From assembly GCF_001884185.1 (NCBI RefSeq), contig NZ_MAOE01000082.1, forward strand, positions 1 through 64,000: a stretch of 64,000 nucleotides of DNA. Direction: 5' to 3'. This DNA comes from Bacillus albus (GTDB taxonomy: Bacteria; Bacillota; Bacilli; Bacillales; Bacillaceae_G). Below, one piece after another: positions 28,160-37,297 of this stretch. The notes under the pieces were generated by a model, which worked only from the letters and a program-made list of their open reading frames with translations, was not told the origin of the DNA and ran no database searches. Each line of letters starts with the position of its first letter. Position 1 is the stretch's first letter. A program made the translations under genes and the position numbers.

Positions 28160-29074
28160 ATGATCATAAAGGCGAATTTGATAGAAGCAGGGAAATATAT
28201 GAATATTAGAGGGAAAAAGCTATACGTTGAAACGCATGGGGATCCTAAAGATAAACCGGTCCTATACTTGCATGGTGGACCGGGAGAAAGTTGCTATGAT
28301 TTTTCATTTCATCAAGCGGAACGTTTAAAAGATTCTTTATATATAATTATGATAGATCAAAGAGGTGTATGTCGCTCAGAAGAAATTACCGAGGACGAAG
28401 CTTTTGGATTAAAAGATTTAATGGAAGACTGTGAGGAACTAAAAAAAGTATTACAAATTGAGAAGTGGTCTGTAATTGGACATTCTTTCGGCGGATATGT
28501 AGCGTTGCTATATGCGTCGATATATCCAAGTTCAATAGAGAAAATAATATTTGAAGGGCCAACTTTCGATTTTGCGTTAACAAGTAGAGCTTTGTTACAA
28601 AAGACAGGGAACTTATTAAAAAAGTATGGAAAAGAAGAAGTAGCAGAAGAGTCTCTTGCTTATTCATCTAGCAATGCTAGTTCAGAAGAGTTGTTAGAAG
28701 CTTATATAAGATTAAGTGATGACCTAGAAGAAAAAAGAATGGAGATTTACAATTATAAGGAAGATGTGACAGACGAGAGTTTATATAGTGATGAAGAGTG
28801 GGAAGTATTTTTAAATCGCTCCAAGATCCATTTTGATAGATTAAAATTAGAGGGAGCAGTTCATACATCATTATTACCTAAAATAAAAGATTTACAAAAT
28901 CCAATGTTATTAATAGTAGGAAAACATGATGTAGTAACTTGTGAAAAACAAATTGAAATATTTAATAAAGATGCTCGAAACGGTAAGTATATCGCATTTG
29001 AAGAGAGCGGTCATTCACCTCATTATGAGGAAGCAGATAGGTTCGCAGAAACAGTCCTACATTTTTTGAAATGA
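28160..29074 (+). CDS. Alpha/beta hydrolase, proline iminopeptidase-like (S33)
   Basis: The 304-residue product has the oxyanion segment LHGGPGESCYDF, DQRGVCRS and the nucleophile elbow GHSFGG (Ser in VIGHSFGGYVAL). A late catalytic Asp in GKHDVV and a His in SGHSPH complete the triad. The HGGPG and DQRG combination is typical of proline iminopeptidases and related epoxide or ester hydrolases, so a cytosolic peptidase or esterase is likely. The start is uncertain: ATG 28160, or TTG 28178 with a better-spaced AAAGG. It follows the transporter by about 35 bp. Confidence 0.88.
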   Translation: MIIKANLIEAGKYMNIRGKKLYVETHGDPKDKPVLYLHGGPGESCYDFSFHQAERLKDSLYIIMIDQRGVCRSEEITEDEAFGLKDLMEDCEELKKVLQIEKWSVIGHSFGGYVALLYASIYPSSIEKIIFEGPTFDFALTSRALLQKTGNLLKKYGKEEVAEESLAYSSSNASSEELLEAYIRLSDDLEEKRMEIYNYKEDVTDESLYSDEEWEVFLNRSKIHFDRLKLEGAVHTSLLPKIKDLQNPMLLIVGKHDVVTCEKQIEIFNKDARNGKYIAFEESGHSPHYEEADRFAETVLHFLK

Positions 29075-29076
29075 AG

Positions 29077-29112
29077 AAAAAGGTGCTTCTATAAATGAGA
29101 AGCACCCTTTTT
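29077..29112. terminator. Bidirectional terminator between convergent genes
   Basis: GGTGCTTCT pairs with AGAAGCACC, with A-run before and T-run after, serving the plus-strand hydrolase and the minus-strand nucleotidyltransferase. Confidence 0.85.
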
Positions 29113-29116
29113 AAAT

Positions 29117-29686
29117 TTATGAATATGTGATTTTGATCTTAGGCCACTTACTTTGCCAATTCTTTTTAATAACTCTGTTTTTGTACATATGTATACGCTC
29201 TTTCGATTCAAGAAAATGAGTTGTCGGTCTCACTTGTAAGGAAATCACATCTTCAATACCGCATGGAGCTGTTAATATGACTTTGTTTAGGTCATCAAGT
29301 GTAACTCCTAAAGCCGTTGCAGTTTCAGGAAATTTAGAAATAGCATCAACAGAAGAAGAATACGGTGGCATATTATTCACTACATGCATACGAGCTTGAT
29401 TTTTTACCGACCAAGGGATCGTAGCATCAATATTCTTTAATTTATTTTCTAATGATTGTTCGTACATCTCATCTTTATGTAGACTATCATAATAAATTAC
29501 ATCAACATCAGGCATAGCTGTTCGAACTTCGTAGTTATGTACAGTATCCCAAATTTTAGAACGGACAAACCCGGCACAAATCCACCAATCAGGTAATTGT
29601 AGTGATTTTGCCATTTGTAATACATTCATCATCCATTCATCGTTTTCTATTAAGCGAATTATATCTTGCTCTGTTTGTATATTCAT
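29117..29686 (-). CDS. Nucleotidyltransferase-family protein (NTP_transf_6/DUF925)
   Basis: The 189-residue protein has WICAGFVRSKIWD near its start followed by MPDVDVIYYD, giving the two acidic residues (DVD) of a nucleotidyltransferase-like active site. This is the known YkoF/DUF925-type family seen in many Bacillus; the real substrate is unknown. The ATG at 29686 is 9 bases from AAAGGTG and is preferred to the GTG at 29698. It is followed closely by nothing on its strand and lies 24 bp downstream of amj, so the two probably form one unit. Confidence 0.85.
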   Translation of the reverse strand: MNIQTEQDIIRLIENDEWMMNVLQMAKSLQLPDWWICAGFVRSKIWDTVHNYEVRTAMPDVDVIYYDSLHKDEMYEQSLENKLKNIDATIPWSVKNQARMHVVNNMPPYSSSVDAISKFPETATALGVTLDDLNKVILTAPCGIEDVISLQVRPTTHFLESKERIHMYKNRVIKKNWQSKWPKIKITYS

Positions 29687-29710
29687 TGATACATTCACCT
29701 TTCTAGTAAA

Positions 29711-30508
29711 TTAATGTAGTAGTTCAATAATCCATAAAATCCAGTAAGCACCTGGTACAAATAGTAGTTGAGCTAATAACGTACCGAAAAGTCTAGAAAT
29801 CATTAGCCAACCGTACATTTTACTCATAGACTCAGCACCATTCTCTGATTGTAAAGCACGCTCTGTTAAAAGAGCGATGCGTGGATCGAGTAGTACGGTT
29901 AATAAAATTGTAGCAAAACCATTTACTAGACCAGAAGCTGTACTTGCGTTTGTTGCATAGTCTGGATTTAGAAATGAAGCGTAAAGGGCAGAAAGAACCC
30001 CAGCTGTATAAATAGCAGTAGCAAACATGTTAATAATCATAATACGTTTTGGAATACCACCGATACGCAGTCTATGAATCATTTCTAATTTTGGGAAGCG
30101 TACATATTTTTTTGTATACTTTAATTTTTGAATGTTATTCGTTTTCATCATTCGAATGAAAGAACCGTCTGTTTCAAAGTTTTGAATGACGTATCCAAAT
30201 AGTTTTGTTAAAGTTGGATACAGTATAATCGCAAGTAATGTACCGATAGAGGCAGATAATAGTACAAGTCGTATAATATGCTCTAAATTAATAGAAGAAT
30301 CTAGTTTTGCTTCATCGACAATGCCACCTATTAAAAAGGCTTGTAGTAAATTTGATGTTCTTGAAATAAGCAATACCATTCCTACGACAGATAATGCAAC
30401 AGCAATCTTTTTCAAACGAACCCCTGCTAATCGAATACTATAAGAACTTGTTTCGACTGCGTGAATTATAATTGTAAAGGCCATAATAAATATTAATGTA
30501 ATAGACAT
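29711..30508 (-). CDS. amj: Lipid II flippase Amj
   Basis: The 265-residue polytopic membrane protein (about six to eight hydrophobic segments) matches the Amj/YdaH (DUF2837) family, with ETSSYSIRLAGVRLKKIAVALS and LLISRTSNLLQAFLIGG near the N-terminus. Amj translocates lipid II across the membrane and backs up MurJ in B. subtilis, where envelope stress (sigma-M) induces it. Cell-wall precursor export is the expected role. ATG 30508 behind CGGTGA is preferred over GTG 30517. Confidence 0.92.
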   Translation of the reverse strand: MSITLIFIMAFTIIIHAVETSSYSIRLAGVRLKKIAVALSVVGMVLLISRTSNLLQAFLIGGIVDEAKLDSSINLEHIIRLVLLSASIGTLLAIILYPTLTKLFGYVIQNFETDGSFIRMMKTNNIQKLKYTKKYVRFPKLEMIHRLRIGGIPKRIMIINMFATAIYTAGVLSALYASFLNPDYATNASTASGLVNGFATILLTVLLDPRIALLTERALQSENGAESMSKMYGWLMISRLFGTLLAQLLFVPGAYWILWIIELLH

Positions 30509-30689
30509 TTGTTTCACCGATTTCTATTAAAATAATTGTAACTTTTTTACTTTATCATATATATCATTTTTTGTAACTGAAAGTATGTGACAAAGGAAAA
30601 GGAATTTTCAGAAAAAAGAATAATGATGGTATAATAAAGAGATGGGAAATAATGCTATATATACAGTGGAATAAGTGGGGGAAGAAAAC

Positions 30690-31355
30690 ATGTATACAAC
30701 ATTTCTATTTGATCTAGATGGAACATTGACTGATCCGAAAGAAGGGATTATTAATTCAGTACTGTATGCATTAAAAAAGGCTGGGATTGAAGAATTACAT
30801 ATAAGAGAGTTAGATTCATTTATTGGACCACCGATTCAGCAATCATTCATAGAGAGATATAATATGGGGGAAGGAGAAGTTGAACGAGCGGTTTTTTATT
30901 TTCGTGAGTATTTAAAGCAGCGTGGATTGTTAGAAAATAATGTATACGATGGTATTCCAAACCTTTTACAACAATTAAAAAATACCGGAAATCGTTTATT
31001 TATAGCAACTTCAAAACCTACTGTATTTGCAAAACAAGTACTAGATCATTTTCAATTAACGGATTATTTTGAAGATATCGTTGGAAGTAATTTAGATGGT
31101 ACAAGAATAAAGAAAGAAGAAATCATTGCTCATATTTTACAAACAAATGAAGAACTTAATAAAGAAGGAATTGTTATGATTGGAGATAGAAAGCATGATA
31201 TAATCGGTGCGAATTATAATGAGATTGCTTCAATTGGTGTTTTATACGGTTATGGTAGTGAAACAGAATTGACTGAAGTTGGTGCGACTCATATAGTAAA
31301 TGATGTAAAAAAATTACATTATTTCTTGGTAGAAAATAGTTTGATAAAGAAGTAA
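30690..31355 (+). CDS. HAD-family phosphatase, phosphoglycolate phosphatase-like
   Basis: The 221-residue enzyme has HAD motif I DLDGTLTDP (catalytic Asp pair near residues 8-10), motif II in FIATSKP, and motif III/IV in MIGDRKHDIIGA. A helical cap (about 15-85) identifies subfamily I, close to Gph/PpaX-type phosphatases. It hydrolyses a small phosphomonoester; the substrate is not evident. The ATG at 30690 behind GTGGGGGAAG is used; the track-longer GTG lies inside that site. It stands alone between two terminating regions. Confidence 0.9.
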   Translation: MYTTFLFDLDGTLTDPKEGIINSVLYALKKAGIEELHIRELDSFIGPPIQQSFIERYNMGEGEVERAVFYFREYLKQRGLLENNVYDGIPNLLQQLKNTGNRLFIATSKPTVFAKQVLDHFQLTDYFEDIVGSNLDGTRIKKEEIIAHILQTNEELNKEGIVMIGDRKHDIIGANYNEIASIGVLYGYGSETELTEVGATHIVNDVKKLHYFLVENSLIKK

Positions 31356-31366
31356 ATATAGAGACT

Positions 31367-31422
31367 GAAAATCCCTTTATAACGTATGACAATGAAATCG
31401 TTTATGTTTAAAGGGATTTTTC
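31367..31422 (+). terminator. Long-loop terminator after the HAD gene
   Basis: GAAAATCCCTTTA (31367-31379) pairs with TAAAGGGATTTTTC (31409-31422); the loop is long but the 3' T-run is good. Confidence 0.6.
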
Positions 31423-31560
31423 ATATGTAATCGAATACTTATAATTAGACATTTTTAGCATGAAAAATTTGTATGAATTAGAGGAGGGATGTCAGAAATA
31501 AAAGATTAGTAGAACTATATCAATAAAAGTTTGAATTTTCAGTTTAAAGGAGGGGTATAA

Positions 31561-33000
31561 TTGGAGCTAGTTATTATATTATTAGCACTTAGTTTACTTA
31601 TGTTTGTAGCGTATAAAGGATTTTCTGTTATTTTATTTGCACCGATATTTGCATTATTTGCAGTATTTTTGACAGAGCCTAGTTTTGTATTACCTTTCTT
31701 TTCGAATATTTTTATGGAGAAAATGGTAGGTTTTATTAAACTGTATTTTCCTGTATTTTTACTTGGGGCAATTTTTGGAAAAGTAGTAGAAATGTCAGGA
31801 ATTGCAGATTCGATTGCAAAGACAATTATAGAGTTAGTTGGTGAAAAACGTACAATATTAGCGATTGTATTAATGGGTGCTATCTTAACGTATAGTGGTG
31901 TTAGTGTGTATGTAGTAGTGTTTGCTGTATATCCGTTCGCAGCTAAGTTGTTTCGACAAGCGAATATTCCAAAACGTTTAATCCCTGGAACAATCGTTCT
32001 TGGAGCGGTTACGTTTACGATGGATGCGCTACCTGGATCACCACAAATTCAAAACGTAATACCTACGACGTTTTTTAAAACAGACATTTATGCTGCGCCG
32101 ATACTTGGTATTGTAGGGGCAATTTTTGTACTTACGTTAGGGTTACTATATTTAGAGAGTAGACGTAAGAAGGCGAAAGCAGCAGGAGAAGGATATTTTG
32201 GTTTTAACGATAGGAATACGGAAATGGCAGCTTCTTTACAAGCAGAACAAAAAGATATGCCGCTGGTTAAAAATATTGAAATTACAAGAGCACAGCAAGT
32301 AATTGCTTTTATACCACTTATTTTAGTAGGTGTAATGAATAAAGTTTTTACTATTATGATACCGAAGTGGTATCCAAATGGTTTTGATTTTTCAGCTATT
32401 GGTATGAAATCATTTGGAAAAGTAGAATTAAGTGCAGTAGTTGGAATCTGGTCAGTAGAATTGGCACTTATTATAGGTATAGTAACAACGTTATTATTAT
32501 ATTGGAAACGTGTAGTAACAGGATTTCAAGCTGGATTAAATACAAGTATTGGTGGAGCGCTACTTGCAACGATGAATACAGGAGCTGAGTTTGGATTCGG
32601 TGGTGTCATCGCAGCACTTCCAGGATTTGCGATTATGAGAGATGGTATTTCTGCCACATTCACAAATCCTCTTGTGAATGGAGCAGTCACGACGAATATT
32701 TTAGCTGGAATTACAGGTTCTGCATCAGGAGGAATGGGGATTGTTTTAAGTGCGATGGGAGATAAGTTTATTGCAGCGGCCAATCAATTCGATATTCCAT
32801 TAGAAGTAATGCATCGTATCGTGTCAATGGCATCAGGAGGAATGGATACATTACCACATAACGGAGCAATTATTACTATTCTTACAGTTACAGGTTTAAC
32901 ACATAAACAGTCATATAAAGATATATTTGCAATTACTGTTTTGAAAACGGTTGCTGTATTTTTAGTTATTGCATTCTATACAGTAACAGGAATTTATTAA
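31561..33000 (+). CDS. GntP-family permease
   Basis: This 479-residue membrane protein has about 12 segments and the GntP/citrate-like Ion Transporter pattern (AYKGFSVILFAPIFALFAV at the N-terminus, TFTMDALPGSPQIQNVIPTTF, MASGGMDTLPHNGAIIT near the end). GntP proteins import gluconate-like hydroxy acids or hydroxybutyrate. A TTG start follows AAAGGAGGGG. The next gene, an iron-type alcohol dehydrogenase, starts 52 bp later without a terminator, suggesting an importer plus oxidation of an imported hydroxy acid such as 3- or 4-hydroxybutyrate (inference). Confidence 0.9.
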   Translation: MELVIILLALSLLMFVAYKGFSVILFAPIFALFAVFLTEPSFVLPFFSNIFMEKMVGFIKLYFPVFLLGAIFGKVVEMSGIADSIAKTIIELVGEKRTILAIVLMGAILTYSGVSVYVVVFAVYPFAAKLFRQANIPKRLIPGTIVLGAVTFTMDALPGSPQIQNVIPTTFFKTDIYAAPILGIVGAIFVLTLGLLYLESRRKKAKAAGEGYFGFNDRNTEMAASLQAEQKDMPLVKNIEITRAQQVIAFIPLILVGVMNKVFTIMIPKWYPNGFDFSAIGMKSFGKVELSAVVGIWSVELALIIGIVTTLLLYWKRVVTGFQAGLNTSIGGALLATMNTGAEFGFGGVIAALPGFAIMRDGISATFTNPLVNGAVTTNILAGITGSASGGMGIVLSAMGDKFIAAANQFDIPLEVMHRIVSMASGGMDTLPHNGAIITILTVTGLTHKQSYKDIFAITVLKTVAVFLVIAFYTVTGIY

Positions 33001-33052
33001 GTCGATATTTTATAAACTAAAATATTAATTAGGGTAAGAAGGGGTGGAGTAC

Positions 33053-34255
33053 TTGCAAGAAGTTGCTGAGTTTCGTATGCCGAAGTCTGTATTATATGGA
33101 AGAAATTCGCTTGAAAAGCTGGGGGAACAATCTAAGAAGTTGGGGAAAAGAGCGTTTATAGTTACGGATACAATTATGGAGGAGTTAGGATATGTTGAGA
33201 GGTGTATACAACAACTAAATACGAAAGGTATTACAGTTATTACATATAATAAAGTAAATGCTGAGCCTACCAATATACACGTGTTAGAAGCGTTAACTAT
33301 TTGTAAAGAAAGAAAGTGTGATTTTATTATCGGTATTGGTGGTGGAAGTTGTATCGATGCAGCGAAAGCAGTCGCGGTGTTATATACTAATGGTGGAGAA
33401 GTGGAAGATTATGTCCAAAAGGATATGGAAATAGACAATGATCCGCTACCACTTATTGCAATCCCAACAACTTCTGGTACTGGGTCGGAAGTAACAAGTG
33501 TAGCAGTAATTACGAATAAACGAACACATGTAAAAATGATGATGAAACATCCAAGTTTTACCCCACAAGTAGCGATTATTGACCCAATTTTAACGCGTTC
33601 GGTTCCACCTCATATTACAGCAGCAACAGGGATAGATGCTTTATGTCATGCAGTCGAAGCATATATTTCTAGAGTTTCACAATCACTTACAGATGTACTA
33701 GCTCTTTCCGCCATTGAAAGTATTATGAAATATTTACGTATTGCATATGAAGACGGAGAGAATATGGAGGCAAGAGAAGCGATGATGATAGCATCCTTAC
33801 AAGCTGGAATCGCATTTTCAAATGCATCTGTTACATTAGTTCATGGAATGTCAAGACCAGTAGGAGCGTTATTTCATGTACCACATGGTATATCAAATGC
33901 GATACTATTACCTACAGTTTTAGAATATACAAAAGTGAGTGCAGTAAAAAGACTAGCGGAAATTGGACGTTGTTTCAATAAAGATATGTATTCCTATTGT
34001 GATGATGAAGTAGCCGACTACACGCTGAGGGAAATAAAAAAACTTTGTTTTGATCTTCGTATCCCAAACTTAAAAGAATACGGAATTGGTGAGGTTGAGT
34101 TTGAAAAAGCTATTTCTAAAATGGCGTCTGATGCAATTGAAAGTGGAAGTCCAGCAAATAATCCACGTGTGCCATCATATGATAAAATTAAACAGTTATA
34201 TCGAGAATGTTTTCATTATCAATATGAAGATTCTATAAAAATATTAGATAATTAA
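33053..34255 (+). CDS. Iron-containing alcohol dehydrogenase
   Basis: The 400-residue enzyme has the family pattern: N-terminal Rossmann-like NAD(P) domain with GIGGGSCIDAAKAVA and PTTSGTGSEVTS, then the metal-binding helical domain with HAVEAYIS, the signature HGMSRPVGALFHVPHG and nearby His. It oxidises an alcohol or hydroxy acid with NAD(P), with iron or zinc held by Asp and three His. The cotranscribed GntP permease points to a hydroxy acid substrate. TTG 33053 fits the AAGGGGTGG site better than GTG 33044. Confidence 0.92.
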   Translation: MQEVAEFRMPKSVLYGRNSLEKLGEQSKKLGKRAFIVTDTIMEELGYVERCIQQLNTKGITVITYNKVNAEPTNIHVLEALTICKERKCDFIIGIGGGSCIDAAKAVAVLYTNGGEVEDYVQKDMEIDNDPLPLIAIPTTSGTGSEVTSVAVITNKRTHVKMMMKHPSFTPQVAIIDPILTRSVPPHITAATGIDALCHAVEAYISRVSQSLTDVLALSAIESIMKYLRIAYEDGENMEAREAMMIASLQAGIAFSNASVTLVHGMSRPVGALFHVPHGISNAILLPTVLEYTKVSAVKRLAEIGRCFNKDMYSYCDDEVADYTLREIKKLCFDLRIPNLKEYGIGEVEFEKAISKMASDAIESGSPANNPRVPSYDKIKQLYRECFHYQYEDSIKILDN

Positions 34256-34293
34256 TTTCAGAATATTCTTATAAAATTTCCTTGGAAATAGTT

Positions 34294-34340
34294 AAAACAA
34301 GACTTTATATTTTAAACGTAAAGTCTTGTTTTATTATGTA
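34294..34340 (+). terminator. Terminator after the permease/dehydrogenase pair
   Basis: AAAACAAGACTTTA (34294-34307) pairs with TAAAGTCTTGTTTT (34319-34332). Confidence 0.88.
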
Positions 34341-34402
34341 TAATATATATAATAAAATGTTTTAATTAGCTGAAAAATAGTGTGAGGTAGGTGTATGTTT
34401 TT

Positions 34403-35089
34403 ATGAAAACAATAGGTTTAATTGGTGGTATGAGTTGGGAATCAACGTCTGAATATTATCGAATCGTAAATGAAGAAATAAAAGAGAGATTAGGAGGATT
34501 ACATTCAGCAAAATGTATGATTTATAGTGTGGACTTTGAAGAGATTGAACGATTCCAGTCTAACGGAGATTGGAATGGCGCAGGAGAAGTATTAGGGAAT
34601 GCAGCATACGCGTTACAGAGCGGTGGAGCGGATTTTATAATTATTTGCACGAATACAATGCATAAAGTAGTTGAGAAAATAAAGGAGAATATACATATTC
34701 CAGTTTTACATATCGCTGATGCAACAGCGAAAGAAATGAAAAGGAAAGACATTCAAACAGTTGGTTTGCTTGGAACTAAATATACAATGGAGCAAGATTT
34801 CTATAAGTTACGCATAGAAGAAAATCATATAAATGTAATGATTCCATCAAAAAAGGATAGAGAAAAGATAAACGAAGTAATATATACAGAATTGTGTTTA
34901 GGAAAGGTAACACCTCAATCTAGGGAGTATTATAAAAGAGTAATAGAAGGTCTAGTACAAGAAGGGGCCCAAGGGATCATATTAGGCTGTACAGAAATAG
35001 GATTATTAATAAAGCAAGAAGACGTATCAGTTCCAATATTTGACACAACTCATATACATGCAGTTGAAGCAGTTAATTTCGCTTTATGA
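34403..35089 (+). CDS. Aspartate/glutamate racemase family protein
   Basis: The 228-residue PLP-independent racemase has the two catalytic Cys sites: ICTNTMHK (Cys near residue 83) and LGCTEIGLL (near 194), plus the starting MKTIGLIGGMSWEST. This is the aspartate racemase subgroup (YgeA/RacX-like). It makes D-amino acids for wall or spore use, or acts on related substrates; D-Asp is most likely. The ATG at 34403 lies 9 bases after the AGGTG site. It is a single gene with a terminator upstream. Confidence 0.9.
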   Translation: MKTIGLIGGMSWESTSEYYRIVNEEIKERLGGLHSAKCMIYSVDFEEIERFQSNGDWNGAGEVLGNAAYALQSGGADFIIICTNTMHKVVEKIKENIHIPVLHIADATAKEMKRKDIQTVGLLGTKYTMEQDFYKLRIEENHINVMIPSKKDREKINEVIYTELCLGKVTPQSREYYKRVIEGLVQEGAQGIILGCTEIGLLIKQEDVSVPIFDTTHIHAVEAVNFAL

Positions 35090-35188
35090 AATAGATTATA
35101 ATTATATTATGTAACTTAGTTCGTGTGTGTGGAAAACATTCAGAAAATATTTTATAATGTAAGTGGTTACATTTAAGGGGGAATGCGT

Positions 35189-35662
35189 ATGTTTTCAGTT
35201 CAACCAATCGCATTTGTACATAATGAAAGAAAGGAAATAAAAGATGATGAGTGGGGAGAAGTAGGATCCTATATTACTTTAACGGAAATGTATACAGAAG
35301 AAAGTATACAAGGGATTGAAGATTTTTCTCATATTGAAGTTGTTTTTTATTTTCATAAAGTAACGGATGAACAAATTCAATATTTTGCTAGACATCCTAG
35401 AAATAATAATGATTATCCTAAAGTAGGGATTTTTGCACAGCGCGGGAAAAATCGTCCAAATCGCATAGGAGCAACAATTGTAAAGGTGATCAAAAGAGAA
35501 GGTAAATCAATTATTGTTGAGGGGTTAGATGCTATTGATGGCACCCCTATATTGGATATAAAGCCGGTAATGAAAGAGTTTATGCCGAAAGAAGAAATTG
35601 TACAGCCTAAATGGGCAACGGATATAATGAAACAGTATTGGAAGGGGAATGGAGTAAAATGA
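35189..35662 (+). CDS. trmO: tRNA (m6t6A37)-methyltransferase TrmO-like protein
   Basis: The 157-residue protein matches the TsaA/TrmO family: a beta-barrel start (FSVQPIAFVHNERKEI), then the signature segments HIEVVFYFHK and PRNNNDYPKVGIFAQRGKNRPNRIG, and GLDAIDGTPILDIKPV near the end. The E. coli enzyme N6-methylates t6A37 of tRNA-Thr using SAM. The ATG at 35189 follows AAGGGGG; the earlier ATG at 35183 is too close. Its stop overlaps the start of the following acetyltransferase. Confidence 0.9.
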   Translation: MFSVQPIAFVHNERKEIKDDEWGEVGSYITLTEMYTEESIQGIEDFSHIEVVFYFHKVTDEQIQYFARHPRNNNDYPKVGIFAQRGKNRPNRIGATIVKVIKREGKSIIVEGLDAIDGTPILDIKPVMKEFMPKEEIVQPKWATDIMKQYWKGNGVK

Positions 35663-36099
35663 GAATATATGAGGCAACAATTGCAGATTTAGATGGACTA
35701 GCATCAGTTTTTAATAACTATCGTATGTTTTATAGACAAGATTCCGATATAGAAGGAGCAAAAGTATTTTTAAGAAATCGAATGGAGAGAAAAGAATCCG
35801 TTATTTTCGTGGCAGTTGAAGACGGTGAATATATTGGATTCACGCAATTATATCCATCATTTTCTTCTATTTCGATGAAAGAATTATGGATATTAAATGA
35901 TCTGTTTGTACAAGCTACTAAGCGCGGAGCAGGAACAGGAAAAAAATTATTAGAAGCTGCTAAAGAATTCGCCTTAGAAAATGGTGCAAAAGGTGTAAAA
36001 TTACAAACGGAGATTGATAATTTATCAGCGCAGCGATTATATGCTGAAAATGGTTATTTGAGAGATAATCGTTATTTCCATTATGAATTGACGTTTTAA
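35659..36099 (+). CDS. GNAT-family N-acetyltransferase
   Basis: The 146-residue product is a GCN5-type acetyltransferase with the acetyl-CoA-binding segment RGAGTGKKLLEAAKEF (R/Q-x-x-G-x-G/A motif) and YAENGYL near the end. The ATG overlaps the trmO stop by four bases (ATGA) and has a GGAATGGAG site, so the pair is translationally coupled. The substrate is unknown. Confidence 0.88.
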   Translation: MRIYEATIADLDGLASVFNNYRMFYRQDSDIEGAKVFLRNRMERKESVIFVAVEDGEYIGFTQLYPSFSSISMKELWILNDLFVQATKRGAGTGKKLLEAAKEFALENGAKGVKLQTEIDNLSAQRLYAENGYLRDNRYFHYELTF

Positions 36100-36111
36100 A
36101 AAATATTAGAT

Positions 36112-36149
36112 GAAAAGAGGCGCATTCATTTTGAAGGTGTCTCTTTTCA
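36112..36149. terminator. Terminator between convergent genes
   Basis: GAAAAGAGGCGC pairs with GTGTCTCTTTTC allowing G-U pairs, serving the GNAT gene and possibly the minus-strand HAD gene. Confidence 0.65.
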
Positions 36150-36155
36150 TTTGCA

Positions 36156-36683
36156 TTATAGTTGATTTAAAACCCAATTTGTCGCATCTTCAAAGTTTTC
36201 TGCAATGTAGTTTGGTTCAATATGTGCCCACTTGTCTCGGTACGTATGTAAAGCGTCGTATCCAGCGCCTGTTCGTACTAAAATTGTTGTCGCATTCACT
36301 TTTGCTCCCGCAACGATATCAGTCCAGCGATCACCAATTACAGCACATTGTGTTAAATCAAGCCCATGTTTTTCCGCTGCTTGCAGAAGCATACCTGTAC
36401 TTGGTTTCCGACATTCACAACCATCACCATGTTTATGAGGACATACGTAAATATCATCAAAACCGAAGCCTTCTAATTCTTGTACAAAATCTGCTACAGT
36501 TGCTATCCCGTCAGCGATACCTGGCTGGTTTGTAAAAGAGAAAATTTTTATATGATTAGCTTTTAGTTTTTGTAAGGATGTTTTTGTAAAAGGAAATAAT
36601 GTAAATGATCCTGGGTAATGTATTGTAGTATCGCCACCAATTGTACCGTCACGGTCAATGAAAATTGCTTGAAAGTTTGTCAT
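36156..36683 (-). CDS. HAD-IIIA family hydrolase (GmhB-like)
   Basis: The 175-residue phosphatase has motif I FIDRDGTIGGD (DxD catalytic pair), Ser/Thr in FSFTNQPG and motif III/IV in VIGDRWTDIVAGA. A CPHKHGDGCECRKP block matches the zinc loop of GmhB-type histidinol or heptose bisphosphate phosphatases. GmhB dephosphorylates D-glycero-heptose-1,7-bisphosphate; without heptose genes nearby the real substrate is open. The start follows GGAAAGGA. Confidence 0.88.
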   Translation of the reverse strand: MTNFQAIFIDRDGTIGGDTTIHYPGSFTLFPFTKTSLQKLKANHIKIFSFTNQPGIADGIATVADFVQELEGFGFDDIYVCPHKHGDGCECRKPSTGMLLQAAEKHGLDLTQCAVIGDRWTDIVAGAKVNATTILVRTGAGYDALHTYRDKWAHIEPNYIAENFEDATNWVLNQL

Positions 36684-36712
36684 AGTTATAGTCCTTTCCG
36701 TGAAAAAGTAGT

Positions 36713-37144
36713 TTAAAAATATTTTACAAATCGGTAACCATTTACTTCATATCCTAATTTTTTGTAAAAAGGATGAGCCTCTACTCTTTTTGTTCCACTA
36801 ACTAGCCATGTGCCGATACAATTATGTATCTTTGCTAATTGCTCAGCATAATCCATTAATACTTGCCCAATGCCTTTCCGTCGTATTGTAGAATCAACGC
36901 TAATAATTGAAATTTCCCCATAACGAGTTACATCTTCTAAATTTTCACGTATACGAAACCCAAGTAATCCAAATATAGTTTCGTCTTCCTCATAAACATA
37001 TAAAAAATCAAAAGGACTCATTTGTACGAATTGCAATCGGTTGTTCATATCTTCATAGGAAATAGAGGAACCTTTTAATTCTTTCGTCAAAGAGCAAAGC
37101 GCATCTATATCGTCTATCGTCGCTTCACGAATTTGAAAAGACAT
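36713..37144 (-). CDS. GNAT-family N-acetyltransferase
   Basis: The 143-residue acetyltransferase has the acetyl-CoA motif RRKGIGQVLMDYAEQLA and AHPFYKKLGYEVNGYRF at the C-terminus. The ATG at 37144 lies 8 bases after TTGGAGTGG. It precedes the HAD-IIIA gene by 29 bases on the same strand, so a two-gene unit is plausible. The substrate is unknown. Confidence 0.88.
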   Translation of the reverse strand: MSFQIREATIDDIDALCSLTKELKGSSISYEDMNNRLQFVQMSPFDFLYVYEEDETIFGLLGFRIRENLEDVTRYGEISIISVDSTIRRKGIGQVLMDYAEQLAKIHNCIGTWLVSGTKRVEAHPFYKKLGYEVNGYRFVKYF

Positions 37145-37297
37145 ATTATCCACTCCAATAAAATGTAATCAAACATTTATTATTCTGTTAAAAAATATTT
37201 TTTCCTGCTAGGAAAGTAAATAGTTTATAATGATATATAAATAGTTATATGTTATTCTTTTCCTTGTTTGTATTGGAAATGGAAAGAAGGGGAATGT

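Noticed and set aside
36110-36535. Plus-strand ORF of 141 codons
   Set aside because: It is antisense to the HAD-IIIA gene, which has clear catalytic motifs and a good start.
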